Positions 40,816-48,612 of a stretch of 52,894 bases of DNA are shown one piece after another (within the stretch, counting starts at the first letter, position 1; the number at the start of each line of letters is the position of its first letter). Source of the stretch: Lachnospiraceae bacterium (GTDB taxonomy: Bacteria; Bacillota; Clostridia; Lachnospirales; Lachnospiraceae); assembly GCA_017555455.1 (NCBI GenBank), contig JAFZGJ010000081.1, positions 1 to 52,894 on the forward strand, given 5' to 3'. The translations under genes were made by a program, and so were the position numbers. Under the pieces are notes generated by a model. That model was not told the origin of the DNA, did no database searches, and saw nothing but the letters and a program-made list of their open reading frames with translations.

Positions 40816-42361
40816 CAAATGGGTAATGGGTTTGTGTACTCGGTATAACTCTATATAGATTTTGTTTTGCACGAGTCTCACCTACATACAACACGCGGTA
40901 TTCATCACCGGGAGTTTTTACTAAGCTTCTCATAGTTGCTTCTGATATATCATAAATTATAATAACATTATCCCACTCTTTACCTTTTGACGCGTGCATA
41001 GTAAGGCACTCTATTCGAGGTTCCCCTGTAAGTGACTCATTATTTGCTAATAATTCACGATAGTATTGTCGCTGATACTGGGGAATCTTAGACTCTGAAA
41101 ACGCGTCATACCAAGGTGTCTCTTCAAGCGTATGATAAACACGAGTAGGAAAATGTGTCAACTGTACAAAGTCGTAAGGTATCGTATCTAAGTATGTTCT
41201 GAAATTTGTTATATAATCGTTAAGTATAACTAGCTTGTTTCTGTGTATCTGTCTGCCTTGCCTTAAAGACTCATAGGTCATGATTGCTTCGAATTGTTTT
41301 TTGTTTACAGAATCATGGTCATTACCATATGTAAATCTAACACCCATTTTATAAAGGTCTTTTGTAAAGTGTCTAACGATATAATTGGTTCTACCTAATA
41401 TGCCCCACTTACCTTCGCGTATTTTGTCGCGTAATTCTAAGATACTTCTAATGCTATGCACGTTTCCTGATTCTTCTCTCGGGGACCATTCTTTTACAAT
41501 ACGCTCCTCTTCAGGAATTCTGTTTAAAGTATTAAAAGCTACTTTTTGAATTAGCTTTGGAACACGATAAGATTTTCCTAAGACAATTTTATTCCACGCT
41601 TTATCATTGCCCAAAGAAACAAGAGGCACAGGTGAAGCTCCTGCGAACGTATAAATTGCCTGGTCATCATCTCCTGCAATATAAACCTGGTCTGCGTTAT
41701 TGATTAATTTCCATACAACTTTCCATTGTAAGTCTGCTAAGTCCTGTGTCTCATCAATGAACAATTGTTGTAAGTGTGGAATAAAAATATCTGTGTTTGC
41801 TACGTTCTCTAGCATGTCAGCAAAATCATATAGTCCATGGGTCTTTTTAAATTTAATTAAAGCTTCACGATACAAGACTAATTCATGAAGAGTAAATTCT
41901 CTGTCATCATAGTCCATATAAAAATCTTCAATAGATATACATAAGTTACGTGCTTTTTGTTCTGCTAAACACATTCTATCATCTTTAGAAATAATAGTTG
42001 TCTCATCAACAGAGTTTAAATAGCTATTAATATTATAGCCCATTTCTTTACAAAATTGATTAGCCCATTTATTATTTCCACCGAAGCTGATAACCTGTTC
42101 TTTGTTAAGGTTTAATAATCTAAAGCATAAGCTATGTAAAGTAGTGAAATATGTAAAGTCTTTTTCCTTAGCTTGTGACAAGATTCCTTTAGCACGAGCT
42201 TTAGCTTCTCCAACAGCAGACCTGGTAAATGACATATAACCAATCTCACATAAAGGAATTTCCTCCTTTACTGCTTGCTCCAATATGCTTAATAAAAAAG
42301 TTGTCTTTCCAGTGCCTGGAGGCCCAAATATAACATTACGAGTCTTGAATTGCGATAACAT
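40808..42361 (-). CDS. SF1 (UvrD/Rep-like) DNA helicase (517 aa)
   Basis: All SF1A motifs: Walker A 'GPPGTGKTT' at 13-21, motif II 'DETQDLADLQW', III 'AGDDDQAIYTFAGA', IV 'SYRVPKLIQ', V 'LTMHASKGKEW', VI 'YVGETRAKQNLY'. Smaller than UvrD (720 aa), with reduced subdomains. It may serve as the replicative or recombination helicase, since no DnaB-type helicase is visible. ATG 42361 has GAGAGG eight bases upstream; an ATG 25 codons earlier lies inside the next small gene without a site. Confidence 0.92.
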   Translation of the reverse strand: MLSQFKTRNVIFGPPGTGKTTFLLSILEQAVKEEIPLCEIGYMSFTRSAVGEAKARAKGILSQAKEKDFTYFTTLHSLCFRLLNLNKEQVISFGGNNKWANQFCKEMGYNINSYLNSVDETTIISKDDRMCLAEQKARNLCISIEDFYMDYDDREFTLHELVLYREALIKFKKTHGLYDFADMLENVANTDIFIPHLQQLFIDETQDLADLQWKVVWKLINNADQVYIAGDDDQAIYTFAGASPVPLVSLGNDKAWNKIVLGKSYRVPKLIQKVAFNTLNRIPEEERIVKEWSPREESGNVHSIRSILELRDKIREGKWGILGRTNYIVRHFTKDLYKMGVRFTYGNDHDSVNKKQFEAIMTYESLRQGRQIHRNKLVILNDYITNFRTYLDTIPYDFVQLTHFPTRVYHTLEETPWYDAFSESKIPQYQRQYYRELLANNESLTGEPRIECLTMHASKGKEWDNVIIIYDISEATMRSLVKTPGDEYRVLYVGETRAKQNLYRVIPSTQTHYPFVY

Positions 42362-42470
42362 AGTAGATTCCTCTCTTTTCCAGTAGTTGTATAAATTCTT
42401 CTGCGTATTCTTTTGACGTTGTTTCCCATATAACATTGTCTTTTGTATCTTTAAAAATCCATTTTTTCAT
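42336..42470 (-). CDS. 44-residue protein between primase and helicase
   Basis: Short gene supported by TAATG overlap with the primase stop and by filling the gap exactly; its 3' end covers the helicase ribosome site and start, so it may couple the two. Small alpha/beta sequence ('KKWIFKDTKDNVIWETTSKE'). Function unknown. Confidence 0.55.
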   Translation of the reverse strand: MKKWIFKDTKDNVIWETTSKEYAEEFIQLLEKRGIYYVIAIQDS

Positions 42471-44041
42471 TATATGAGCTCCTGATTCGTAAACTCAGGC
42501 ACAGTAAATTTCTCAGTTTGTGCTGCAAAATTAGGTATATAATGCACATTGATTCCCCTGCCTTTGATATTAAAGAATGTATGTCCACCACCCATATCTT
42601 TTAGTTTTGCTGACACTTGAGATTTTGTATATTCTGAGAAACGATTCTTTCTTAGGAATAACATAAAATCAGTTAATGAGAAATATGTAAAGCCTGTATT
42701 GTCATCTCTAAAAGCACGCTTACATAATACATCTTCTCTTCTAGGACTTTGCATAGTTGTACAATAATCCTCTAAGAAATATGTAAAGGTACCTTCTGTA
42801 CCTGCGTCAGGTGCTGCTGGAATAATAACAGCATCTTGTATTAGTAAATCAATCATAGATTGCCAGTCTTTATCTTTTAATCTTGGAGGCATACGATTTA
42901 ATGCTTCCATACATTTTAATTGATATTTCTTTTGGTCCATTAATTCCTCTGTTGTAAATGTCAAACGATGTTCACCAACAGTTGCGAACCACGTCGCCGG
43001 GGAGGCATCAATCTTAGAAATGCTTTCAATACGCAAATCCATACCATTATCACCTACGCCATATTTTGCAACCTTACACTTAGACACATTGCAATATGCA
43101 CAAAGTGGCTGTTGATTACATTGATAATTATATTCTTTTTTACGTACAGATTTTTGAATAGTTAAAACCTCTGCCGCAGTTAATGGTGGGTCACCATAAC
43201 GTTGATTATATTTTTCAAATTCAGCTTCCCAAGAATCAGCATAAGCTTTTCTTAGATAAATGCCAATATTAAACATTACAATGTTGCGTGAGCCTTCAGG
43301 AAAACCAGCTTCCATTAAACCTTGTAAACATGGTGGGGCTTCTTTAAATTCTGAAGGTACCACAATTTGTTCGCATTCAAATTTAACTTCCGAAGAATTA
43401 AGAGACTCAATTCTTGAAGCTTCAGCATAGTCTAAAAATTCATCTAAATCTTTTATCTCTTTTATACGTTCATTTTCTAATTTGATAGCATAACGTGTAC
43501 CATTACCAGCCATAGGTATATTAACCCAGCTTCCGGAATCCCCAGCTTCATATAAAACTTTCGTTTGTTTTGGAAATACTTCCACATCCGCTAAACCTAG
43601 TGTAGCTTTAACATTCTTTAAGTAATTTATCATGATAAAAGCTTTAACTGGTTTTTTAACTAAACACCATAAGTGTAAACCACCTGATTTAGAAACAGTC
43701 GTAACCAGAGGAAAATTGTATTTAATAATACGACGTAAAACATCTTCATAGTTTAAGTCATATTTATCTACATCAATACAGCCCCAGATGCATTCTGCAT
43801 CTTCGTTAACTGGTACAACGCCTAAGCCTTCATCTGTTGTTAAATGCTTTTCAAATTTTTTAAGCCAGAATGCTTTATCAAAAACCTCATTAGCCGTGTC
43901 TTCAGTAATAGATTTTGGTTGGCCTCTAAGTTTTTTGCCTTCATAATAAGCTTGTGACATATCGTAAATGCCATAGCTAAAATGAAGCCCTTTAAAAAGC
44001 TCATACATTCTTTCTACTTGTTTACTCGTTACTTGTCTCAT
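42470..44041 (-). CDS. Archaeo-eukaryotic-type primase (PrimPol) (523 aa)
   Basis: AEP-superfamily primase: metal-binding Asp90-Val-Asp92 ('CIDVDKYD'), 'SKSGGLHLWCLV' at ~117-128 (the G-x-H-x-W nucleotide-binding strand), 'GSWVNIPMAGNGTRYAI' at the third motif. Residues ~235-330 are a PriCT-like helical part, and 'CNQQPLCAYCNVSKC' gives a probable zinc site. The C-terminal ~180 residues are unrecognised, with no Walker motifs, so helicase activity must come from separate proteins. AAAGGTGA site. Confidence 0.85.
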   Translation of the reverse strand: MRQVTSKQVERMYELFKGLHFSYGIYDMSQAYYEGKKLRGQPKSITEDTANEVFDKAFWLKKFEKHLTTDEGLGVVPVNEDAECIWGCIDVDKYDLNYEDVLRRIIKYNFPLVTTVSKSGGLHLWCLVKKPVKAFIMINYLKNVKATLGLADVEVFPKQTKVLYEAGDSGSWVNIPMAGNGTRYAIKLENERIKEIKDLDEFLDYAEASRIESLNSSEVKFECEQIVVPSEFKEAPPCLQGLMEAGFPEGSRNIVMFNIGIYLRKAYADSWEAEFEKYNQRYGDPPLTAAEVLTIQKSVRKKEYNYQCNQQPLCAYCNVSKCKVAKYGVGDNGMDLRIESISKIDASPATWFATVGEHRLTFTTEELMDQKKYQLKCMEALNRMPPRLKDKDWQSMIDLLIQDAVIIPAAPDAGTEGTFTYFLEDYCTTMQSPRREDVLCKRAFRDDNTGFTYFSLTDFMLFLRKNRFSEYTKSQVSAKLKDMGGGHTFFNIKGRGINVHYIPNFAAQTEKFTVPEFTNQELI

Positions 44042-44378
44042 GTATCACCTTTATGTATTCAGAAAGCTCTTCAAATGCCTGTTTATTCGGTATAGACTTA
44101 ATAGACATATTCGCTCCTAATTGTTGAACTTCACATTCACATTCTGAAATATTATCACTTATGAATTCAGAAAGTGCAGCTGCATTTTCTGCTATATCTA
44201 CAACACATTCATCGAAATCACCTTTAAACTCTTCTGGATTATGAGCTGTTATAATAAAGCTCATACTTAATGTTACCTTAAAATGCGCCTTAGACGAGTC
44301 TAGGGTATTTTCTACAATTTTATAAGTGGGACATTCATCGTTAGCTGGACAGTCCACACAAAGTAATTTCTCTGTCAT
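44022..44378 (-). CDS. Unknown Cys-containing protein upstream of primase (118 aa)
   Basis: N-terminal 'CVDCPANDEC' may bind zinc. The middle is a beta sheet ('HFKVTLSMSFIITAHNPEEF'), then acidic helices. Preceded by one of the twin RNA hairpins and an AGGAGA site; overlaps the primase start by 20 bases. Confidence 0.6.
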   Translation of the reverse strand: MTEKLLCVDCPANDECPTYKIVENTLDSSKAHFKVTLSMSFIITAHNPEEFKGDFDECVVDIAENAAALSEFISDNISECECEVQQLGANMSIKSIPNKQAFEELSEYIKVIHETSNE

Positions 44379-44446
44379 TATTATCTCCTGTAAGCATTAA
44401 AAATGTGGTCTCTCCCACCGTCACGCCAGTTAGCTAGACGTTCGCT

Positions 44447-44502
44447 GTTAGTCTTATGATTAAATTTATAGCCTTATGAAAGACTAACGAACCTTAGGCT
44501 AT
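44447..44502 (-). promoter_or_regulatory. Structured RNA element, copy 2 (possible H-type pseudoknot)
   Basis: Right after the stop of the ssDNA-binding-like gene, minus-strand RNA has GTTAGTCTT / AAGACTAAC (9 base pairs) enclosing TCATAAGGCTATAAATTT. The loop's AGGCTAT can pair with ATAGCCT just 5' of the hairpin, giving the 1-2-1'-2' order of an H-type pseudoknot. The loop is shared with copy 1 at 45362-45397 while the stem differs. Confidence 0.6.
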
Positions 44503-45332
44503 TAGATGAGGTCTTGTGAAGCAGCTGAGCCAGTGTTAACTTTATCTGCAGAGTAATCTACATTAACTAAGTTAGCAGCAGCCATTTCAGCAAGATTTTT
44601 GGCCATGTCTAAGATTGGCTTAACTGCAACCATACCACGTTGATTTAAGTATGGGTGTGCTGTAGTCATCTTGAAATCAAGATTAAAGAATGTTTGTTTT
44701 TGAGAATTAGTCTGAGCTACAGAATTAACTGAAGCTAAGAATCTATAAACAGGTGGCTTGAAGCCTAGTTCTGTAGCAGCCTTAAATTGTGCAGCATTTA
44801 ATAAAGTATTAAACTTCTTAGCAGCTGTAAATTTAGTGCTAGAACATTTCAACATTGCAGGAATAGGCACTGCGTTTGGTTCTGCTGGGTCCACAACTAA
44901 TACATAATAAGTTAACGCATTTTCTACTTGTCTGCCATCTGGTAAGTAGTCCTTAGATTCGTCTCTGATAACTTGTCTTTGTAATTCTTCTGAATAAGGT
45001 TGTTTAGAATCAAAACCACCTTGATTTGCTTTCCATATAATATGTTCATGTACCATATAACATGGAATAATGTAACATCCATCATTAAGCACTTTATTTA
45101 CGCCAGATACAAAGAATCCACCTTGTTTTAAACCGTCGATGTATTCTGGAGTAGCTGCATTAAGCTCTGGGCTCATTGCTTGTGCTTGCTTCAAGAATGA
45201 CATAGCTTGTTCATCAGCTTTAAAGTCAAAGTTCGCAATATACTGTGACTCATCAACTTCTTCAGCAACGAATGATAATGCAGTTGTTTTTTCTTCCGCT
45301 ACTGCAAGAGCGGTGTCTTTTGCTTTCGCCAT
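44502..45332 (-). CDS. Probable ssDNA-binding / replication accessory protein (276 aa)
   Basis: Resembles a family seen in replication clusters of podophages and others: 'AMSFLKQAQAMSPELNA', 'YIDGLKQGGFFVSGVNKVL', then 'GCYIIPCYMVHEHIIWKAN', and 'KCSSTKFTAAKKFNTLL'. These have been taken as ssDNA-binding proteins, but I cannot confirm an OB fold. The C-terminus is not strongly acidic. GGAGAAC site. It is bracketed by two related RNA hairpins, upstream and downstream, suggesting special post-transcriptional control of an abundant product. Confidence 0.55.
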   Translation of the reverse strand: MAKAKDTALAVAEEKTTALSFVAEEVDESQYIANFDFKADEQAMSFLKQAQAMSPELNAATPEYIDGLKQGGFFVSGVNKVLNDGCYIIPCYMVHEHIIWKANQGGFDSKQPYSEELQRQVIRDESKDYLPDGRQVENALTYYVLVVDPAEPNAVPIPAMLKCSSTKFTAAKKFNTLLNAAQFKAATELGFKPPVYRFLASVNSVAQTNSQKQTFFNLDFKMTTAHPYLNQRGMVAVKPILDMAKNLAEMAAANLVNVDYSADKVNTGSAASQDLI

Positions 45333-45361
45333 AGTTCGTTCTCCTTTTTTCGTGTTACATA

Positions 45362-45397
45362 CGAGCCTTCTATAATTTATAGTCGTATGAAAGCTCG
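45362..45397 (-). promoter_or_regulatory. Structured RNA element, copy 1
   Basis: In the leader ~30 bases before the ATG: CGAGCTT / AAGGCTCG (7 pairs with one bulge) enclosing TCATACGACTATAAATTA. Inside, CTATA-AAT-TATAG makes a small hairpin, and CATACGA could alternatively pair with the following TCGTATG. The loop matches copy 2; the stem sequence is entirely different but still pairs, which is the pattern of a conserved RNA structure. Confidence 0.6.
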
Positions 45398-45437
45398 GAA
45401 CAGTAGACTCACATTGTCAAGTGTAATTTTTAAAATA

Positions 45438-45451
45438 AATCGTATACGATT
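45438..45451. promoter_or_regulatory. Palindromic operator-like site
   Basis: AATCGTATACGATT, a perfect 14-base palindrome overlapping the putative -10 of the promoter for the ssDNA-binding-like gene. It could be a repressor site; alternatively the A/T flanks (AAAATA.. TTATTTT) make it a weak terminator for the upstream gene. Confidence 0.45.
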
Positions 45452-45466
45452 ATTTTAACTCGTAAA
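45439..45466 (-). promoter_or_regulatory. Probable promoter for the ssDNA-binding-like gene
   Basis: Minus strand: -35 TTTACG, 16-base spacer, -10 TACGAT. A second -35 (TTTACT followed by AGCT) lies at 45474-45479, 17 bases before AAAATA. The TTTACTAGCT text links it to the replication promoter class. Confidence 0.5.
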
Positions 45467-45479
45467 TTTAGCTAGTAAA

Positions 45480-46085
45480 CTATTTGATTTTAGCAAGCTT
45501 AAATTCGTATACGCCAAATAACTCTTTATCAGAAGTGCTTAACGCATTATTTCTGCATTGCTCTTTTAGAAAAGCTTTCATAGTTTGCCAATGAACATCT
45601 TCTTTATGTGTAGCATTAAAGCCTTTAGCTAATAATTCTCTGTACACTTGCAACGCTTTCGAATCTTCCCCCTTTGCGAATTGAGCAGAGACTACATTTT
45701 TAATAATACTATCAAAATCATTATCTCTAAGCCATTTCATACAATTAGGTTTATTTTTCTCAGAAATATTGAAAGCTAATTCATCAACAATAGAAATCTT
45801 TTTGCCTGATGTTAATTTAAGTTCTTTTAACCCAACAGATTCCAGGGTTTCAGGAATTTTAATTTCTAATAATTCACGAAGTTTAGCTTCTTCGTCTTTT
45901 AATTTTTGTGAAAGCTCTTGAACAAGAATTTGTTGTTTTTCTGCTGCTTCACATAATTCGCCCACTTCAGCTAATTTAATCTTCTGAAATTCAGGGTCTT
46001 GTTTTTCCTGGTAGCTCTCATCAATATCGATGTTTTCGTCAATCGCCAGGAATTCATCTAATTGCATAGTATTTTCTTCGGACAT
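45480..46085 (-). CDS. Conserved phage replication-cluster protein, unknown (201 aa)
   Basis: Acidic N-terminus, a coiled coil at ~45-95 ('AEKQQILVQELSQKLKDEEA'), then an alpha/beta part with 'GKKISIVDELAFNISEKNK', 'WLRDNDFDSIIKNVVSAQFAKGED' and 'LAKGFNATHKEDVHWQTM'. I recognise this pattern from unnamed proteins in podophage replication regions; no activity is known. First gene of the leftward replication block; AAAGGAG site. Confidence 0.65.
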   Translation of the reverse strand: MSEENTMQLDEFLAIDENIDIDESYQEKQDPEFQKIKLAEVGELCEAAEKQQILVQELSQKLKDEEAKLRELLEIKIPETLESVGLKELKLTSGKKISIVDELAFNISEKNKPNCMKWLRDNDFDSIIKNVVSAQFAKGEDSKALQVYRELLAKGFNATHKEDVHWQTMKAFLKEQCRNNALSTSDKELFGVYEFKLAKIK

Positions 46086-46106
46086 TTTAATCTCCTTTCG
46101 TTTTTA

Positions 46107-46135
46107 ATATTACTAAAAAATTCGTAGCTAGTAAA
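46107..46135 (-). promoter_or_regulatory. Promoter of the leftward replication block (TTTACTAGCT class)
   Basis: Minus strand: -35 TTTACT followed by AGCTA, 17-base spacer, -10 TAATAT, 22 bases before the first ATG. Confidence 0.65.
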
Positions 46136-46368
46136 ATTATTATTTTTATCGCTTTTATACACGCGCGCGTAAGAAAAAATATTTTTTTCGAAAATATTTT
46201 AAGCAATATTTTAATATTTTAATACTAGCCATCAATATTTTAATATATAGCTATATATGAATACTCTTGCAAAGTTATTGTTTAGTTATTAAAATATTAA
46301 AACGCTAATCCCCGTAGCTGAAATTTTCCAAAAACAAAGCAACTGTCCCGTGCATATGCGCGTTATAG
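46136..46368. other. Second divergent control region (233 bases)
   Basis: Non-coding, A+T-rich core between divergent promoters. It contains repeated CAATATTTTAATA units at ~46203-46242, one exact copy of the 25-base unit (46274-46298), GCGCGCG at ~46162 and a short G+C-rich stretch just before the plus-strand promoter. The layout parallels 25195-26062. Confidence 0.6.
46274..46298 (+). repeat. Iteron-like repeat, copy in second control region
   Basis: Identical over 25 bases to 25670-25694; the same strand orientation and the same relation to the rightward genes. Confidence 0.75.
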
Positions 46369-46397
46369 TTTACTAGCTGCATTTATTATTATATAAT
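46369..46397 (+). promoter_or_regulatory. Promoter for the SNF2-helicase operon (TTTACTAGCT class)
   Basis: -35 TTTACT followed by AGCTGC, 17-base spacer, -10 TATAAT, 26 bases before the ATG. Confidence 0.75.
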
Positions 46398-46422
46398 ATA
46401 TAATGAAAGGAGTCAATTAAAA

Positions 46423-47925
46423 ATGAAATTTAGATATGCAGATAAACAAGTAGAAATACCTTTTGAGTTTAAAACTCAACCATACGAGCATCAACGTAAA
46501 GTTGTTGCTGATACAGCACTTAGTCCTTACTGGGCTTATTTCTTAGAAATGGGCTGCGGTAAATCAAAAATATTGTTAGATAAAGTATCAGTTTTAGCGA
46601 GTATTAATAAAATAAAAGCAGCAGTTATTATAGCGCCTAAAGGTGTATATTCTAACTGGGTTAATAAAGAAATCCCACAACATTTTCAAACCTCAAGCGA
46701 GTATCACGCATACCCATACGTAATACTTAAATGGGGTGACAAGTCTCGTGCATTCAAAGAAATATGGAAAGAGTTACTAGACCCAAAATTTAATCCGCAA
46801 AGCTTCATTTTCTTTGTAATAAATATTGAGGCTTTGTCAAGCAAATCAGGTGTTCAGGCGCTCAATGACTTCCTTTCAAAATTCGCGCCTGAATGTTTGA
46901 TTTGTTGTGATGAATCAACAGTAATAAAAAATCCAAAAGCTAAGCGAACTGTTGCAGCTGTTAAAGCAGCACATAGATGTTTCTATCGTGCAATTTTGAC
47001 GGGTTCGCCTGTAACTAAATCTCCCCTGGACCTGTATGCACAATGTGCATTTCTTAAGCAGGGGATTCTTGGTCATACAAGCTTTTATACATTCAGAAAT
47101 GAATATGCAATTATGAAGGACCAAGTTAATCCTTATAACGGCGCAACCTTTAAACAAATTGTAGGTTATCAGAATGAAGATAAACTCAGAGATATACTTA
47201 AAAAGTTTTCAACAAGAATCACGAAGCAAGAATGCTTAGACTTGCCTGAAAAGATATACACTACGCGTGAAGTTGAAATGACCCCCGAACAAAAGTCATA
47301 TTATGATGCTATTAAAAAAGAGAATTTAGCACTCTTAGAAAATGGTGACCAAATTTCAGCACAAATAGCAATAACAAGACTTCTACGTATGCACCAAATT
47401 GTATGCGGTTGTACTAAAACTGACTCAGGTGAAGAGATTATTATTAAAAATAATCGTGTTGCTGAGCTCATGGATATTTTAGCTGAGACATCTGGTAAAG
47501 TAATTATCTGGGCAAATTATCGTGCGAATATAAAAGAAATTCTGGAGGCTATTAAGAAAGAGTATGGAGAGAAATCAGTTGTTAGCTACTTTGGAGATAC
47601 TTCGACAGCAGACCGAGAAATTGCAGTCAAACGTATGCAAGAGGACCCCGAGTGTAGATTCTTCGTTGGCAACACACAGACAGGCGGCTATGGCATCACT
47701 CTTACAGCAGCAACGACTACGATATATTACTCCAACAATTATGACTTGGAAAAACGATTACAGTCAGAAGACCGAAATCATCGTATCGGGCAAAATTCAA
47801 ATGTACATTACATAGATATAATTACGCCTGGTACAGTTGATTTAAAAATTCTAAAAGCTTTAAAAGCTAAAATGAATATAGCAGATACAATATTAGATGA
47901 TGACCCAAAGGAGTGGCTATTATGA
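46423..47925 (+). CDS. SNF2-type (SF2) helicase/translocase (500 aa)
   Basis: DNA translocase of the phage SNF2 kind. Q-motif-like 'QPYEHQRKVV', Walker A 'MGCGKSK' at 43-49, 'VIIAPKGVYSNW' (Ia), motif II Asp163-Glu-Ser-Thr, III 'LTGSPVTKSPLDLY', IV 'VIIWANYRANI', V 'FVGNTQTGGYGITLTAA', VI 'QSEDRNHRIGQ'. Full set, compact, no extra domains. It may assist replication, recombination or repair (T4 UvsW-like role); the exact role is unknown. GAAAGGAG site. Confidence 0.92.
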   Translation: MKFRYADKQVEIPFEFKTQPYEHQRKVVADTALSPYWAYFLEMGCGKSKILLDKVSVLASINKIKAAVIIAPKGVYSNWVNKEIPQHFQTSSEYHAYPYVILKWGDKSRAFKEIWKELLDPKFNPQSFIFFVINIEALSSKSGVQALNDFLSKFAPECLICCDESTVIKNPKAKRTVAAVKAAHRCFYRAILTGSPVTKSPLDLYAQCAFLKQGILGHTSFYTFRNEYAIMKDQVNPYNGATFKQIVGYQNEDKLRDILKKFSTRITKQECLDLPEKIYTTREVEMTPEQKSYYDAIKKENLALLENGDQISAQIAITRLLRMHQIVCGCTKTDSGEEIIIKNNRVAELMDILAETSGKVIIWANYRANIKEILEAIKKEYGEKSVVSYFGDTSTADREIAVKRMQEDPECRFFVGNTQTGGYGITLTAATTTIYYSNNYDLEKRLQSEDRNHRIGQNSNVHYIDIITPGTVDLKILKALKAKMNIADTILDDDPKEWLL

Positions 47926-48374
47926 TGTTCATAATTTTAGATAAAAACCCACATATTGCAGCTTGGGAAATGCCCACTAAAATTAAATTTAAACAACTAA
48001 TTGAATTAGGTCAACTAATTTGTAGTGCTGGAATCTCTGATGTATATAAAAAGATTCCTCAAGGTAAAAAATTACAGGAATGGATAATTAAGAATCCAAC
48101 TTACACATTACGTTATTATGAGGCTCTTTATTCCTTCTGTACAATGGATATAAATATGTCTGTACAAACTGAGCGTAAAATTCTACAAATTCATAATGAC
48201 TTACATAAATATGAACAGAATCATAAGTATAGATTAATAAGACCTAAAACAGCCATATTTAGATATGCAAAAGAGTATAAATCTATCTATCCAACAGACT
48301 CAGAGTTAACTATTGAAAATGCAATTAAAGCATATGAAGAATATATGGAGTGGAAGAACTATGATAAAAAATAA
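47922..48374 (+). CDS. Conserved phage protein, 'M-x-I-F-x-L-D' family (150 aa)
   Basis: The N-terminus 'MFIILDKNPHIAAWEM', then 'FKQLIELGQLICSAG', resembles a common phage family opening M-N-I-F-x-L-D-x-x-P-x-x-A-A followed by a helix with K-x-x-x-E-x-x-Q-L; the usual Asp-x-His is absent. Function is not established. ATG 47922 overlaps the helicase stop as ATGA, with AAAGGAG eight bases before. Confidence 0.65.
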   Translation: MMFIILDKNPHIAAWEMPTKIKFKQLIELGQLICSAGISDVYKKIPQGKKLQEWIIKNPTYTLRYYEALYSFCTMDINMSVQTERKILQIHNDLHKYEQNHKYRLIRPKTAIFRYAKEYKSIYPTDSELTIENAIKAYEEYMEWKNYDKK

Positions 48375-48612
48375 AATTCTATCAGCACTATTAGTTTTAA
48401 CTTGTTCATTGTACTGTTACCCGAGTACACAACCGGACCAGCTAGTTAATCGAGATACAAATTATTCGACTGAGCAAAATAAAGCGAATAATTATATGTT
48501 ATTCGATAATTCCGGTCAAGGAAGTATGACAAAAATTTATAACACTGATGCTGGTCAAGTTCAGTTTATACGCACAATCAATGACAATTATATACAGATT
48601 ATACCAAGGTAA
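48361..48612 (+). CDS. Small exported or lipoprotein-like protein (83 aa)
   Basis: Start at ATG 48361 gives a classic export signal: 'MIKNKILSALLVLTCSLYC' with Cys15 and Cys19 after the hydrophobic core, although neither fits the lipobox perfectly. The mature part is polar, Asn/Gln/Thr-rich. It ends overlapping the convergent amidase gene by 14 bases. A spanin or envelope role is possible but not shown. Confidence 0.55.
   Translation: MIKNKILSALLVLTCSLYCYPSTQPDQLVNRDTNYSTEQNKANNYMLFDNSGQGSMTKIYNTDAGQVQFIRTINDNYIQIIPR

Noticed and set aside
40808-42436. 542-residue version of the SF1 helicase
   Set aside because: The extra 25 residues are encoded by the 44-residue gene region in another frame and have no ribosome site; GAGAGG precedes the later ATG.
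44397-44477. Open frame encoding ...ERLANWRDGGRDHIFNAYRR after the ssDNA-binding-like gene
   Set aside because: Looks protein-like but has no start codon after the in-frame stop and lies in the RNA hairpin region; readthrough would need to pass tandem TAA-TAG in another frame.
48313-48612. 99-residue version of the exported protein starting at 48313
   Set aside because: The longer start lies within the previous gene and would bury the export signal; ATG 48361 fits a signal peptide.
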